DNA of 64,000 nt from Microbacterium keratanolyticum. Its GTDB lineage: Bacteria; Actinomycetota; Actinomycetes; Actinomycetales; Microbacteriaceae. Both the position numbers and the translations under genes were made by a program. The DNA lies in the NCBI RefSeq assembly GCF_016907255.1, contig NZ_JAFBBQ010000001.1, forward strand, positions 3,002,862-3,066,861, given 5' to 3'. This document shows, one piece after another, positions 18,411 through 28,404 of the stretch (positions within the stretch are counted from its first letter, which is position 1; each line of letters starts with the position of its first letter). The notes under the pieces are model-generated. The model searched no databases, was not told the origin of the DNA, and saw only the letters and a program-made list of their open reading frames with translations.

Positions 18411-19227
18411 GTGGGGGCTCCAAGGTGTGAGTCAGGCGTGCACTCCACACCCTGCGGCGAGGGGCTCGCCCTCGGGTTCGGCGGGTGGCTCACGATGCTC
18501 GACGCGCATCTCGCCTGTGAAGGTTCGGGTCACGCGGTGGGCAGATGCTCCCGGGCTTCAGGCGCTACATAGGCGCTGCGGGTGCCACGTGCGCCCGGGA
18601 TGGTGCCTCTGACACACGCTCAGGATGGCGGATTTGCCGACTCACCTGCTCCCGACTGGGATCGCGGGGGTCTGAGCACCCCTCGAAGCGACGCTCTTGG
18701 CACAGCACCGGGCACCGCGCCCGGTCGGTGTATTCACAATTCCCCAGGTCAGTTCACAAAAAGCAGGGCTGTGCCCGGTGTGACCGGTGCGGGAGGGTAT
18801 GTACATAGAGCGAGAAGTGTTCTAGAGGAGGGGCAGTAGGGGGATTGCCCCTTCTATTTATCTATTTCTTCTCTTACATGAAATACCTACTACCGGGCAA
18901 CCAGTCCAAGGTGCCCTTTCCTCTAGAAAACACTGGGCAAAACCATGCCCGGTGCCTGTTGAGGTGACCGGGCACACCGGCCAATCTCACCCAGAACGGG
19001 CGGGTTCAGGCTCTGAATGAACGGTCTCGACGCAGAATGGCGCTCTCACGCGAGCCATCCTCACCGGCCGAAGCATCGACCCGCGAGCCACAGCTGCCAG
19101 ACAATCAGCCTCTCGTCCGCGCAACCCTCCCTCGTTATGCAGCGTTCGCACTTGCGTGAACGGGCGCCTCGGACACGTCGCGGGATGGCACTGCGCATAT
19201 ACGTGGCGACCGTCAGAAAGGATTCTC
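18411..19227. other. Large non-coding region of the island with repeats
   Basis: These 817 bp lie between divergent genes. Near the left end there is a weak 33-codon minus-strand ORF (18432-18533, GTG start). The centre (about 18700-18980) holds repeated ACCGGGCA words in both orientations and an AT-rich core (about 18850-18890) strongly unlike the surrounding GC-rich DNA. The right end carries the presumed promoter and the AGAAAGGA site (19215-19222) of the HTH gene. No protein of reasonable quality is visible. A replication/transfer origin or a multi-site regulator-binding region are both possible. Confidence 0.6.
18707..18975. repeat. Cluster of ACCGGGCA repeats in both orientations
   Basis: Exact 8-mers occur at 18707-18714 (+), 18772-18779 (-), 18892-18899 (+), 18946-18953 (-) and 18967-18974 (+), with a one-mismatch copy at 18932-18939. 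An imperfect inverted repeat of the type AGTGTT..CTAGAGGA (about 18816-18828 and 18921-18934) flanks the AT-rich core. Such density in 270 bp of non-coding DNA suggests protein-binding iterons or operators. Confidence 0.6.
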
Positions 19228-19590
19228 ATGATTGCTGTCCCCACCATCGAAGACCTCCTCGAGCAGTACCCCGCCGTCTGCAGCGCGGAGCAGGCAGCCG
19301 AGATCCTGAACATGACCCCGCGCGTCCTCGCAGACCTGACGCGAGCTCGCGGCATCGGCGCCGTGAAGACTGGGCGCTCCTGGTCGTACCCGAAGATCTC
19401 CATCATCGAATGGCTGAACGCGAACACGATTGTCGTCGCGACGGCCGAGGAGCCGGCACTCACGCCGCTCGAAGAGCTGGCCGCTGTCGCACGCACTGCA
19501 ACGCCGAAGCCTCCCCTTCAGGACGAGCTGGACAACGCCTGGGGTCGCCGCCGCCGTGGTCAGCGTCGCACCACGGCACTCGCTTCGTAG
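19228..19590 (+). CDS. Excisionase-like helix-turn-helix protein
   Basis: The 120-aa protein starts at ATG 19228 after AGAAAGGA; the longer open frame from 19156 lacks a good ribosome-binding site. Residues about 13-62 form a MerR-type winged helix-turn-helix of the HTH_17/excisionase class (CSAEQAAEILNMTPRVLADL, GRSWSYPKISIIEWLN). The C-terminal part is Pro/Arg-rich and probably disordered. Location near attR with the integrase at the other end fits a recombination directionality factor, or a regulator acting on the repeat cluster immediately upstream. A rho-independent hairpin follows. Confidence 0.8.
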   Translation: MIAVPTIEDLLEQYPAVCSAEQAAEILNMTPRVLADLTRARGIGAVKTGRSWSYPKISIIEWLNANTIVVATAEEPALTPLEELAAVARTATPKPPLQDELDNAWGRRRRGQRRTTALAS

Positions 19591-19609
19591 ACCACATCGC
19601 GCCAGTCAG

Positions 19610-19643
19610 CCCCCGCAGCGCACCTCGTACTGCGGGGGTTTCT
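19610..19643 (+). terminator. Rho-independent terminator after the excisionase-like gene
   Basis: A perfect 9-bp stem CCCCCGCAG (19610-19618) pairs with CTGCGGGGG (19630-19638) and is followed by TTTCT, 19 bp after the stop of the HTH gene. Confidence 0.82.
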
Positions 19644-19832
19644 CGTGCCCAAAAGGTGGGGAAGCCTTCCCCAAAATCGACTATTCTGGGCAAAACGAGC
19701 CAGCGAGACGGGTTCGGAGGTAACACACGATTTGGGGGAACTACCCCTCTGGATCCGCGTATTTCCGCGGAAGTTGCGTCACTCTGGCGGATCTTCCCGA
19801 GATTTCACGGAAGCCCAAAAGGGGTATGTTAC

Positions 19833-19857
19833 TGGGTTCGAGTCCCACCACCGGCAC
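19833..19857 (+). repeat. attR: 25-bp copy of the tRNA-Leu 3' end
   Basis: Perfect match to 5595-5619. The bases before it do not form a tRNA, so this is only the displaced 3' part and marks the right boundary of the island. Confidence 0.93.
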
Positions 19858-19896
19858 CACCACCTCGCGATCCGAGATCGTGCAATCGCACCGCCT

Positions 19897-20676
19897 TCAG
19901 AAGGCGGCCAGCGCATCCGCGAGCATCCGGTGTCCCTGCTCCTCGAAGCCACTCTCCCCCACCTGCACGGCGTAGCACGCGGTGCCGACGGCCTCGCGGA
20001 GCCTTTCCAGCCGCCACTGCTCGGGTTCGCGTGGATCCCCTCCGTAGCCGTCCAGGAACGCCTCCTCCAGTGAAGGATCGTCGCGCCATTGCTGAGCGGC
20101 GAGTCTTGCGAGGTCGCTGGAACGCGTGCGGAAGGCGAAGCGGCCGAAGTCGATCACACGCACGGTGTCGCCGTCGATCAGCCAGTTGCGAGGCTGCCAG
20201 TCGCCGTGCGTCGGCACGGTTCGCACCGTTCGCCTCGGAGCATTCTCGAGAATCTGTCGTACCTGCTGCACGGTCTCGGGTGCGATCCGATGCGGCTGCT
20301 GCAGCCAGTCCAGCGCTCGCAGCAGCACACCCGCACGCTCGTAGATCCGCGGATCGCGCTCGGCAACTGACTTCTCTACCAGCACTCCTGGCAGATACTC
20401 GAGCAGCATCACGCGCAGATCAGGGTCGCCATCGAGCAGACGCGCCGCGTGTCCTGTGTCCGTCAGCGGCGCGGTGTGCCGGGGATGCGCGGAAAGCTCT
20501 CGCAGGATGTGATGGTTGCGCGGGCCACCCGCTTTCACGATCACATCCCCGTTGCATCCACGCACGCGCAGAACGATCGAGTCGACGAGGTCCCAGGACA
20601 GATCCGCAACGATCACAGCATCCGGGAGTCGACCGTCCACCCAGCGTCGCTGAACGTCGGAGAGCCGGGAAGTCAT
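19897..20676 (-). CDS. Aminoglycoside phosphotransferase (APH)-family kinase
   Basis: The 259-aa protein belongs to the protein-kinase-like APH fold. It has a catalytic loop HGDWQPRNWLID (around residue 165) with the Brenner-type HGD..N pattern and a metal-binding VIDFGRF. The chosen ATG at 20676 precedes MTSRLSDVQRR; the open frame extends 28 codons upstream with low-quality sequence. APH-family members phosphorylate small molecules such as antibiotics, choline or sugars, and the substrate here is unknown. It lies between attR and the pyk terminator and was the original right neighbour of tRNA-Leu. Confidence 0.85.
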   Translation of the reverse strand: MTSRLSDVQRRWVDGRLPDAVIVADLSWDLVDSIVLRVRGCNGDVIVKAGGPRNHHILRELSAHPRHTAPLTDTGHAARLLDGDPDLRVMLLEYLPGVLVEKSVAERDPRIYERAGVLLRALDWLQQPHRIAPETVQQVRQILENAPRRTVRTVPTHGDWQPRNWLIDGDTVRVIDFGRFAFRTRSSDLARLAAQQWRDDPSLEEAFLDGYGGDPREPEQWRLERLREAVGTACYAVQVGESGFEEQGHRMLADALAAF

Positions 20677-20729
20677 GTGTTCATCGTAGGAGCGCACGAT
20701 ACGTGGCGCCGCCGCGCACCCCGAAACGC

Positions 20730-20763
20730 CGTGTGGGCCGCCCCCGAAGGAGCGGCCCACACG
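20730..20763 (-). terminator. Terminator hairpin downstream of pyk
   Basis: A perfect 12-bp stem (20730-20741 with 20752-20763) lies 15 bp past the pyk stop. On the minus strand it is followed by a short GCGTTT tail with few Us, so termination efficiency is uncertain. Confidence 0.65.
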
Positions 20764-20778
20764 ATCACAGACGACAGA

Positions 20779-22227
20779 TCAGACGCCGGCCTTGTAGATG
20801 GGTGCTGCGCCGTTGACGGCGTCGCCCACCTTGTGCACACGGATGTCGTTCGTCGAGCCGACGATTCCGGGAGGGGAACCGGAGATCACGACGACCTTGT
20901 CCCCTTCCTTCGCCAGTCCGGACTTCAGGAGGTAGTCGTCCACCTGCAGGAACATGAGGTCGGTGTGCTGCACGGCCTCGACGAGCGTCGAGTTGATGCC
21001 CCAGGTGAGCGCCATGCGACGACGGATGTTCGGCTCCGGCGTGAACGCGAGCATCGGGATGCGCGAGCGCAGACGCGAGAGGCGGCGAGCCGAGTCGCCC
21101 GACTGCGTGAACACGCAGAGGAACTTCGCCTCGACGAACTCCGCGACCTCGAGCGCTGCGAGGGTGATCGCACCGCCCTGCGTGCGGGGCTTGGTCGTCA
21201 GCGGCTGGATGCGCTCCAGGCCGTGCTCTTCGGTCGACTCGATGATGCGTGCCATCGTCTCGACCACGATGATCGGGTAGTCGCCGACGCTGGTCTCGCC
21301 CGAGAGCATGACCGCGTCCGCGCCATCGAGCACTGCGTTCGCGACGTCGGACGTCTCGGCGCGGGTGGGCACCGGGCTGCTGATCATCGACTCGAGCATC
21401 TGCGTCGCCACGATCACGGGCTTCGCGTTGCGGCGAGCGAGCTCGACAGCGCGCTTCTGGACGATCGGCACGGCCTCGAGCGGCAGCTCGACTCCGAGGT
21501 CGCCGCGGGCGACCATGATGCCGTCGAATGCGTCGACGATGCCTTCCAGCGCCTCAACGGCCTGCGGCTTCTCGATCTTGGCGATGACGGGGATGCGCAC
21601 ACCCTCTTCGGCCATGATCTCGTGGACGCGCTTCACGTCTTCCGCGTTGCGCACGAACGAGAGCGCAATCACGTCTGCACCGATACGCAGGCCCCAACGA
21701 AGATCGTCTTCGTCCTTCTCGCTCAGCGCGGGAACGTTGACGGCCACGCCAGGCAGGTTGATGCCCTTGTTGTTCGACACCGCACCTGCGACGACGACAC
21801 GGGTGGTCACGACCGTGCCATCCGTCTCGACGACCTCGACGCGGACCTTGCCGTCGTCGATCAGCAGGAAGTCGCCCGGCTTGACGTCCTGGGGCAGGCC
21901 CTTGAACGTCGTCCCGCAGATCTCGCGGTTGCCGATGATCTCTTCCGTCGTGATCTTGAAGATGTCACCTGCGGCGAGCTCGTAAGGACCGTCCTCGAAC
22001 TTGCCGAGGCGAATCTTCGGGCCTTGCAGGTCGACGAGAATCGCCACTGCCCGACCGGCGTCGTCAGCCGCACGGCGGACGTTCGCGTAGTTGGCCTCGT
22101 GCACGGAGTAGTCCCCGTGGCTGAGGTTCAAGCGGGCGACATCCACCCCGGCGTCGATGATGGCTCGCACCGACTCGTAGGTCGACGTTGCCGGGCCAAG
22201 GGTGGCGACGATTTTCGCGCGTCTCAA
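20779..22227 (-). CDS. pyk: Pyruvate kinase
   Basis: The 482-aa enzyme converts phosphoenolpyruvate and ADP to pyruvate and ATP in glycolysis. It opens with the conserved KIVATLGPATSTYESV and shows RLNLSHG, the catalytic lysine segment VIAKIEKPQA and the metal-binding MVARGDLGVELP. The C-terminal allosteric domain is present and length is normal. The start is a TTG at 22227 with a GGAGA site upstream; no ATG is in frame nearby. It is a single gene with its own terminator hairpin, 60 bp from the gltD stop. Confidence 0.97.
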   Translation of the reverse strand: MRRAKIVATLGPATSTYESVRAIIDAGVDVARLNLSHGDYSVHEANYANVRRAADDAGRAVAILVDLQGPKIRLGKFEDGPYELAAGDIFKITTEEIIGNREICGTTFKGLPQDVKPGDFLLIDDGKVRVEVVETDGTVVTTRVVVAGAVSNNKGINLPGVAVNVPALSEKDEDDLRWGLRIGADVIALSFVRNAEDVKRVHEIMAEEGVRIPVIAKIEKPQAVEALEGIVDAFDGIMVARGDLGVELPLEAVPIVQKRAVELARRNAKPVIVATQMLESMISSPVPTRAETSDVANAVLDGADAVMLSGETSVGDYPIIVVETMARIIESTEEHGLERIQPLTTKPRTQGGAITLAALEVAEFVEAKFLCVFTQSGDSARRLSRLRSRIPMLAFTPEPNIRRRMALTWGINSTLVEAVQHTDLMFLQVDDYLLKSGLAKEGDKVVVISGSPPGIVGSTNDIRVHKVGDAVNGAAPIYKAGV

Positions 22228-22287
22228 ATCACTGTCTCCGAATTTGTAAGGGTAAAGAACGAAATGGGCAACGCTGCCGCCTTCAGC

Positions 22288-23754
22288 CTACGCGGATGGC
22301 AGGCCAATAGCGACTTCGGACGCGCGCACCGGAGCGGCAAGGACCGTTTCTCCCATGAGGAACCGATCCACCTGCGCCGCAGCAGCGCGCCCTTCGGCGA
22401 TCGCCCACACGATGAGCGACTGACCACGCCCCGCATCGCCCGCGACGAACACGCCGGGAAGGCTCGTGGCGTAGTCGTCGTCGCGCTCGATTGCGCCCCG
22501 CGAGGTCATCGCAGGGCGTGAATTCTCGGTGAACGTCTCCTGCTCGGGCCCGGTGAAGCCCATCGCGATGAGGACGAGGTCTGCGGGGATCTCGTGCTCC
22601 GTTCCGCTACGCGGCACACGCTGCCCGTTCACGAACTCGGTCTCGGCGACGCGGACGGCCCGGACTTCGCCCGCGTCGTTCGCGAGGAACTCCACGGTCG
22701 ACGCGAGGTACCGGCGTTCGCCGCCCTCCTCGTGTGCGGACTGGACCTCGAACACCGTCGGCATCATGGGCCACGGCTGGTGATCCGGGCGCGAGTCGCC
22801 GGGCTGGCGTCCGATCGCCAGGTTCGTCACGCTCAATGCGCCCTGGCGATGCGCGGTGCCGATGCAGTCGGCACCGGTGTCGCCGCCGCCGATCACGACG
22901 ACATGCTTGCCCTGAGCGGTGATCTGGTTCGGAACAGCGTCACCGGCGACTGCCCGGTTCGACTCGACCAGGTACTCCATCGCGAAGTGGATGCCCTCAT
23001 GATCACGGCCCGGGATCGCGAGGTCGCGCGGCATCGTGGATCCGGTGGCGAGCACGACGGCGTCGTACCGCGCGCGCAGGTCGTCCCAGCTGATGTCGCG
23101 ACCGATCTCGACGCCGGCCCGGAAGCGCGTCCCCTCCTCCTGCATCTGGCGAAGACGCGCGTCAAGCTGCCCCTTCTCCATCTTGAAGTCGGGGATGCCA
23201 TAGCGCAGCAGACCGCCGATGCGGTCATCCCGCTCGAACACGGCGACGGTGTGCCCGGCGCGGGTCAACTGCTGTGCGGCTGCAAGGCCGGCAGGCCCGG
23301 AGCCGACGACGGCGACGGTCTTGCCGGTCAGGCGCTCCGGCGGCTGCGGCTGCACCCAGCCCTTCGCGAACGCCTCGTCAATGATCGACACCTCGATCTG
23401 CTTGATCGTGACCGCAGGCTGGTTGATGCCCAGCACGCAGGCGCTCTCACAGGGCGCGGGGCACAGACGCCCCGTGAACTCCGGGAAGTTGTTCGTCGCG
23501 TGCAGGCGCTCGATCGCGGCACGGCCTTCGCCGCGCCAGGTGAGATCGTTCCACTCCGGGATCAGGTTGCCCAGCGGGCATCCCTGGTGGCAGAACGGCA
23601 CGCCACAGTCCATGCAGCGGCTCGCCTGGCGCCGAAGCACCGCAGAATCACCCGGCTGGTACACCTCTTTCCAATCGAGGATGCGAACGGGCACGGGGCG
23701 ACGCGCGGGCAGTTCGCGCTCGGTTGTCTTCATGAAGCCTTTGGGATCAGCCAC
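22288..23754 (-). CDS. gltD: Glutamate synthase (NADPH) small subunit
   Basis: The 488-aa flavoprotein passes electrons from NADPH to the GltB subunit for glutamate synthesis. The N-terminal Fe-S region has cysteine clusters [14 protein letters not shown] and CPAPCESAC. An FAD-binding fingerprint [11 protein letters not shown] and an NADPH-binding GGGDTGADC follow. The start overlaps the gltB stop by 8 bp, so the two subunits are translationally coupled. Length is typical. Confidence 0.97.
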   Translation of the reverse strand: MADPKGFMKTTERELPARRPVPVRILDWKEVYQPGDSAVLRRQASRCMDCGVPFCHQGCPLGNLIPEWNDLTWRGEGRAAIERLHATNNFPEFTGRLCPAPCESACVLGINQPAVTIKQIEVSIIDEAFAKGWVQPQPPERLTGKTVAVVGSGPAGLAAAQQLTRAGHTVAVFERDDRIGGLLRYGIPDFKMEKGQLDARLRQMQEEGTRFRAGVEIGRDISWDDLRARYDAVVLATGSTMPRDLAIPGRDHEGIHFAMEYLVESNRAVAGDAVPNQITAQGKHVVVIGGGDTGADCIGTAHRQGALSVTNLAIGRQPGDSRPDHQPWPMMPTVFEVQSAHEEGGERRYLASTVEFLANDAGEVRAVRVAETEFVNGQRVPRSGTEHEIPADLVLIAMGFTGPEQETFTENSRPAMTSRGAIERDDDYATSLPGVFVAGDAGRGQSLIVWAIAEGRAAAAQVDRFLMGETVLAAPVRASEVAIGLPSA

Positions 23755-26700
23755 GGGTCACCTCCAGGATGCGGTTCCAGACGATATCGCCGTCGGGGTC
23801 GAGGCCGTCGGCCTCGGCCTCTGCGCGGGTGCGCAGCACGGCAGCGTAGTCACGCGGCAGAATCCGCGTGAAGTTCGAGACCTCGGTGTCGAAGTCGGCG
23901 AGGATACGACGGGCCAGCTCCGATCCAGTCTCGGAGACGTGCTGTTCCAGCAGGTCACGGAGGATGGCGGCATCGCCGGCGCCCAGCGCGCCGAGCTCGA
24001 GTTCACCGCCCTTCACGGCATCCGGATTCACCCGTCGTGGATCGAGCTCGTAGACGTAGGCCGTCCCACCGCTCATTCCCGCGCCGAGGTTCCTGCCGGT
24101 GCGTCCGAGGATCACCGCGACGCCACCCGTCATGTACTCCAGAGCGTGGTCTCCCACGCCCTCGACGACGGCGGCCGCACCCGAGTTGCGAACGAGGAAA
24201 CGCTCGCCGACAACACCCGAGAGGAACAGGGAGCCGCTTGTCGCGCCATAGCCGATCACGTTGCCGGCGATGACGTTCTGGGCCGCGTCGAACGGTGCCC
24301 CTGCGGGCGGGCGCACCGAGATGCGTCCACCGGACAGGCCCTTGCCGACATAGTCGTTGCTGTCGCCCTCAAGACGCAGTGTGACTCCCGACGGGATGAA
24401 AGCGCCGAACGACTGGCCTGCGGAACCATGCAGCGTGAGCGTGATGGCCCCTTCGGGCATCCCCTCTGCACCGTGCCGACGCGTGATCTCGTGGCCGATC
24501 ATGGTTCCCACCGCGCGCGCGGTGTTCCGAATCGGCAGGTCGAGTGCGATCGTCCCGCCCTCCGCGATGACGTCGGACACGCTCGCCAGCAGTGGCGCGT
24601 CGAAGTGCTCGTCGAGTTCGTGGTCCTGCGGTCGACCGCTGGTCCGCGGCTCATCGGCGGGGAACGCGGGGCCCTGGAGAATCGGGCTGAGATCCAGCCC
24701 GTCGGCCTTCCAGTGCTGGATCGCGCCGTCGACACGCAGAAGGTCGCTGCGCCCCACGATCTCATCGATCGAACGGAAGCCAAGCGCCGAGAGCAGCTCT
24801 CGCACCTCTTCGGCGATGAACTCCATGAAGTTCACGACGAACTCGGGCTTGCCCGTGAAGCGCTCGCGAAGAACCGGGTTCTGCGTCGCCACGCCGACGG
24901 GGCAGGTGTCGAGGTGGCAGACGCGCATCATGATGCAGCCGCTCACGACCAGGGGTGCGGTCGCGAAGCCGAACTCCTCCGCCCCCAGAAGCGCACCGAT
25001 CACGACGTCGCGGCCGGTCTTGAGCTGCCCATCCACCTGCACGACGACACGGTCGCGCATGCCGTTCAGCATGAGCGTCTGCTGCGTCTCAGCAAGGCCG
25101 AGCTCCCAGGGCGTTCCCGCGTGCTTGAGCGAGTTCAGCGGGCTCGCGCCCGTGCCTCCGTCGTGTCCGGACACCAAGACGACATCGCTCAGAGCCTTCG
25201 CCACACCCGCGGCCACCGCGCCGATGCCCGACTGGCTCACGAGCTTCGTGTGGATGCGCGCCGACGGATTGGCCCGCTTCAGGTCGAAGATGAGCTGCTT
25301 GAGGTCTTCGATCGAGTAGATGTCGTGGTGCGGCGGGGGTGAGATGAGACCGACACCCGGCGTCGCATGACGCGTTCGCGCCACCCACGGGTACACCTTG
25401 CCCGGCGGAAGCTGACCGCCCTCCCCCGGCTTGGCGCCCTGCGCCAGCTTGATCTGGATGTCATCGGCCTCGGTCAGGTACTGGCTCGTGACGCCGAAAC
25501 GCCCCGAAGCGACCTGCTTGATCGCACTCCGACGTTCCGGGTCGACCAGTCGCGCGGGGTCTTCGCCGCCCTCACCGGTGTTCGACTTCGCACCGAGACG
25601 GTTCATCGCGATCGCGAGCGTCTCGTGTGCCTCCTGCGAGATCGATCCATAGCTCATGGCACCCGTGGAGAAGCGGCGGACGATGGACGCCACGGACTCC
25701 ACCTCGTCGAGGGGCACGGCCGGCCGCTCACCCGTCCGCAGCTGGAACAGCCCGCGCAGCGTCTTGAGATCGCGCGCCTGGTCGTCGACCATCGACGTGT
25801 ACTCGCGGAAGATGTCGTACCGGCGGGTGCGCGTCGCGTGCTGCAGGCGGAAGACCGTCTGCGGATTGAACAGGTGCGACGGACCCTCTCGGCGCCACTG
25901 GTACTCGCCACCGTTCCACAGCCGCTCATGCGCGCGGGCCGCAGCATCCTCGGGGTAGGCAAAATCATGCCGTGCCTGGTTCTCGGCGAAGACATCCTCG
26001 ATGCCGATGCCACCCAGCTTCGACTCGGTGCCCGTGAAGTACGTGTCGACGAACTCCTGGCTGAGACCGATCGCCTCGAACACCTGTGCGCCCGCGTACG
26101 ACGACACGGTGGAGATGCCCATCTTCGACATGATCTTCAACACGCCCTTGCCGAGCGCGTAGATCAGATTGCTGACGGCCTTCTCTGCGGAGATGTCGGT
26201 GATGTACCCCGTGCGAACGAGGTGCTCGACCGTCTCCATGGCGAGGTAGGGATTGACGGCGGAAGCCCCGTAGCCGATCAGCGTCGCCACATGGTGGACC
26301 TCACGCACATCACCGGCCTCGACGATCAGACCGACCTTCATCCGGTTCTCGCGGCGGATCAGGTGATGATGGATCGCCGACACCATGAGCAGCGACGGGA
26401 TCGGCACGAGGTCCTTGTTGGAGTCACGATCCGAAAGGATGATGAACTCGGCGCCGCGTTCGATCGCAGCGTCGACCTCGGCGCACATCTCAGCGAGACG
26501 CTCCTGCATCGTGTGCGATCCTGCGTCGAAGTGGTACAGTCCGCGGATCGTGGCACTCGAGCGCTGCGGAATCGCCCGCTCGATGTGGCGGATCTTCGCG
26601 AGCTCGTCGTTGTTGATCACCGGGAAGTCGAGCGTCACCGTAGCCGCGTGCTCCGGCCCCCAGGAGAGCAGGTTGCGCTCAGGCCCGAGGCTGGAGCGCA

Positions 26701-28321
26701 GGCTCGTGACGACCTCTTCACGGATCGAGTCCAGCGGCGGGTTCGTGACCTGGGCGAACTGCTGTGTGAAGTAGTCGAACAGCAGACGCGGACGTTCGCT
26801 GAGCACCGCGATAGGAGTATCGCTGCCCATCGCGCCGATCGGCTCCACGCCGGTCTGCCCCATCGGTGTGAGCAGAACACGCACCTCTTCTTCGGTGTAT
26901 CCGAACGTGCGCTGGCGACGAGTGATCGATGCAGGAGGATGCACGATGTGCTCGCGCTCGGGAAGATCCGCGAGACGGACGGTTCCCGCGTCCAGCCATT
27001 CCTGCCACGGGTGCAGCCGTGCGAGTTCGCTCTTGATCTCCTCGTCATCGACGATCCGGCGCTGCGCCGTGTCGACGAGGAACATCTTGCCGGGCTGCAG
27101 GCGCCCCCGTCGCTTGATGCGCTCGGGCGCGAACTCCAGCACACCCGTCTCGCTGCCGATGACGACCAGGCCATCGGTCGTCTCCGTCCAACGCCCCGGA
27201 CGCAGACCGTTCCGATCGAGCGTCGCGCCGACGACCGTGCCATCCGTGAAGATGAGGGCGGCGGGTCCGTCCCAGGGCTCCATCTGATTCGCGTGGTACT
27301 CGTAGAAGGCGCGCAGCTCCGGAGAGATGTCGGACTGCTTCTCGTACGCCTCCGGCACCATCATCATGATGGCGTGCGGCAGGCTGCGACCCGTCAGGGT
27401 GAGTAGCTCCAGCACCTCGTCGAACGAGGCCGAGTCGCTCGCACCGTCCGTGCAGATCGGCAGCAGCGGGGCGATGTCGCCGAGAAGCTCAGACTCCAGC
27501 TGCGACTGGCGGGCGCGCATCCAGTTCCGATTGCCGCCCACCGTGTTGATCTCGCCGTTGTGCGCGAGCATGCGCAGAGGCTGGGCCAGTGGCCACGACG
27601 GGAAGGTGTTGGTGGAGTAGCGCGAATGCACCACGGCGAGCTCCGAGGCGAAGCGCTCATCCTGCAGGTCAGGGTAGAACGGCTCCAGCTGGAGAGTCGT
27701 CACCATGCCCTTGTAGCCGAGGGTACGTGCGGAAAGGGAGACGAAGTAGGCGCCGAGCTCGTGTCCTGCGCGCTTGCGCAGACGGTAGGCGACGCGGTCG
27801 AGGACGATGCTCGACGACGTGGAGCGGTCGGCGTCGCCCAGACGGGAGACGAACAGCTGCTCGAATGCGGGCCGCGCCTCGTCGGCGAGCTTGCCCAGGT
27901 TCTCATTCGCTGTCGGAACGGTGCGCCAGCCGAGGACCGTGAGCCCTTCTTCAGCGGCGATGCGCTCGATTCCGGCCTTCTGCTCGCGGCGGGCACTCGA
28001 CTCACGAGGGAGGAATGCCAGGCCGGCGGCGTACTCGCCCACAGGCGGGAGGGGGAAATCAGTGACGGAGCGGAGGAACGCATCCGGCATCTGCGTCAGG
28101 ATGCCGGCGCCATCGCCGGTGCCGGCGTCAGAACCGATCGCACCGCGGTGTTCCAGGTTGCGCAGCGCTTCGAGCGCCAGCGCGATGATGTCGTGGCCGG
28201 GAGTCCCGCGCAACGTCGCGACCATGGCCAGGCCGCAGGCGTCCTTCTCAAACGCGGGGTTGTACATCCCCTGCTTCGGGGGGTAAGCGCCGGAGGCGCC
28301 ATAAGGGGGCTGGAAATACAC
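23747..28321 (-). CDS. gltB: Glutamate synthase (NADPH) large subunit
   Basis: The 1524-aa subunit transfers the amide of glutamine to 2-oxoglutarate. After a short propeptide, C29 ([12 protein letters not shown]) is the expected N-terminal nucleophile of the class II glutaminase domain. The central and FMN-binding synthase domains follow ([19 protein letters not shown]), with the 3Fe-4S cysteines in [15 protein letters not shown]. The C-terminal beta-helix domain ([24 protein letters not shown]) is complete. GTG 28321 is chosen because the propeptide resembles that of homologues; Met19 is an alternative. It forms an operon with gltD. Confidence 0.97.
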   Translation of the reverse strand: MYFQPPYGASGAYPPKQGMYNPAFEKDACGLAMVATLRGTPGHDIIALALEALRNLEHRGAIGSDAGTGDGAGILTQMPDAFLRSVTDFPLPPVGEYAAGLAFLPRESSARREQKAGIERIAAEEGLTVLGWRTVPTANENLGKLADEARPAFEQLFVSRLGDADRSTSSSIVLDRVAYRLRKRAGHELGAYFVSLSARTLGYKGMVTTLQLEPFYPDLQDERFASELAVVHSRYSTNTFPSWPLAQPLRMLAHNGEINTVGGNRNWMRARQSQLESELLGDIAPLLPICTDGASDSASFDEVLELLTLTGRSLPHAIMMMVPEAYEKQSDISPELRAFYEYHANQMEPWDGPAALIFTDGTVVGATLDRNGLRPGRWTETTDGLVVIGSETGVLEFAPERIKRRGRLQPGKMFLVDTAQRRIVDDEEIKSELARLHPWQEWLDAGTVRLADLPEREHIVHPPASITRRQRTFGYTEEEVRVLLTPMGQTGVEPIGAMGSDTPIAVLSERPRLLFDYFTQQFAQVTNPPLDSIREEVVTSLRSSLGPERNLLSWGPEHAATVTLDFPVINNDELAKIRHIERAIPQRSSATIRGLYHFDAGSHTMQERLAEMCAEVDAAIERGAEFIILSDRDSNKDLVPIPSLLMVSAIHHHLIRRENRMKVGLIVEAGDVREVHHVATLIGYGASAVNPYLAMETVEHLVRTGYITDISAEKAVSNLIYALGKGVLKIMSKMGISTVSSYAGAQVFEAIGLSQEFVDTYFTGTESKLGGIGIEDVFAENQARHDFAYPEDAAARAHERLWNGGEYQWRREGPSHLFNPQTVFRLQHATRTRRYDIFREYTSMVDDQARDLKTLRGLFQLRTGERPAVPLDEVESVASIVRRFSTGAMSYGSISQEAHETLAIAMNRLGAKSNTGEGGEDPARLVDPERRSAIKQVASGRFGVTSQYLTEADDIQIKLAQGAKPGEGGQLPPGKVYPWVARTRHATPGVGLISPPPHHDIYSIEDLKQLIFDLKRANPSARIHTKLVSQSGIGAVAAGVAKALSDVVLVSGHDGGTGASPLNSLKHAGTPWELGLAETQQTLMLNGMRDRVVVQVDGQLKTGRDVVIGALLGAEEFGFATAPLVVSGCIMMRVCHLDTCPVGVATQNPVLRERFTGKPEFVVNFMEFIAEEVRELLSALGFRSIDEIVGRSDLLRVDGAIQHWKADGLDLSPILQGPAFPADEPRTSGRPQDHELDEHFDAPLLASVSDVIAEGGTIALDLPIRNTARAVGTMIGHEITRRHGAEGMPEGAITLTLHGSAGQSFGAFIPSGVTLRLEGDSNDYVGKGLSGGRISVRPPAGAPFDAAQNVIAGNVIGYGATSGSLFLSGVVGERFLVRNSGAAAVVEGVGDHALEYMTGGVAVILGRTGRNLGAGMSGGTAYVYELDPRRVNPDAVKGGELELGALGAGDAAILRDLLEQHVSETGSELARRILADFDTEVSNFTRILPRDYAAVLRTRAEAEADGLDPDGDIVWNRILEVTRG

Positions 28322-28404
28322 CAGTTACCGTCCTCAGATTCGTATGAACCGGGACGACGTTGGCCCGCTTGTTCAGTGCAATAGATGCCGCGCGGCGAGC
28401 TGGC

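Larger units (their letters stand above)
5595..19857. mobile_element. tRNA-Leu-integrated genomic island (about 14.3 kb)
   Basis: The island is bounded by 25-bp perfect direct repeats equal to the 3' end of tRNA-Leu (5595-5619 and 19833-19857). A tyrosine integrase gene lies directly inside the left end and an excisionase-like HTH gene near the right end. The cargo is a membrane-linked Mrr-like nuclease, a nucleotidyltransferase pair, an RHS toxin with a lipoprotein gene, and several hypothetical or broken genes. I see no relaxase, FtsK/TraB-like transfer gene, replication initiator or phage structural gene. It therefore looks like a non-conjugative integrative element or a decayed one. Gene orientation is mixed, unlike the uniform minus-strand backbone to the right. 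Confidence 0.93.
19591..19896. other. Right-end non-coding region of the island, including attR
   Basis: This segment carries a terminator (19610-19643), two copies of GCCCAAAAGG (19647-19656 and 19813-19822), a CTGGGCAAAAC word (19686-19696, also at 18933-18943) and attR (19833-19857). No gene is visible. The short repeated words are candidates for integrase or excisionase arm sites. Chromosomal DNA resumes after 19857, and the phosphotransferase gene ends at 19897. Confidence 0.55.

Noticed and set aside
18432..18533. 33-codon minus-strand ORF before the 199-aa gene
   Set aside because: It has a GTG start, no clear ribosome-binding site and no recognisable product. Kept only as a note in the intergenic entry.
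18707..18975. CRISPR array
   Set aside because: The repeats are 8 bp, in both orientations and irregularly spaced, with no cas genes nearby.
19833..19857. A second tRNA gene at the right end of the island
   Set aside because: Only the T-arm and 3' acceptor strand match. The preceding bases do not form D- or anticodon arms, so it is the att copy.
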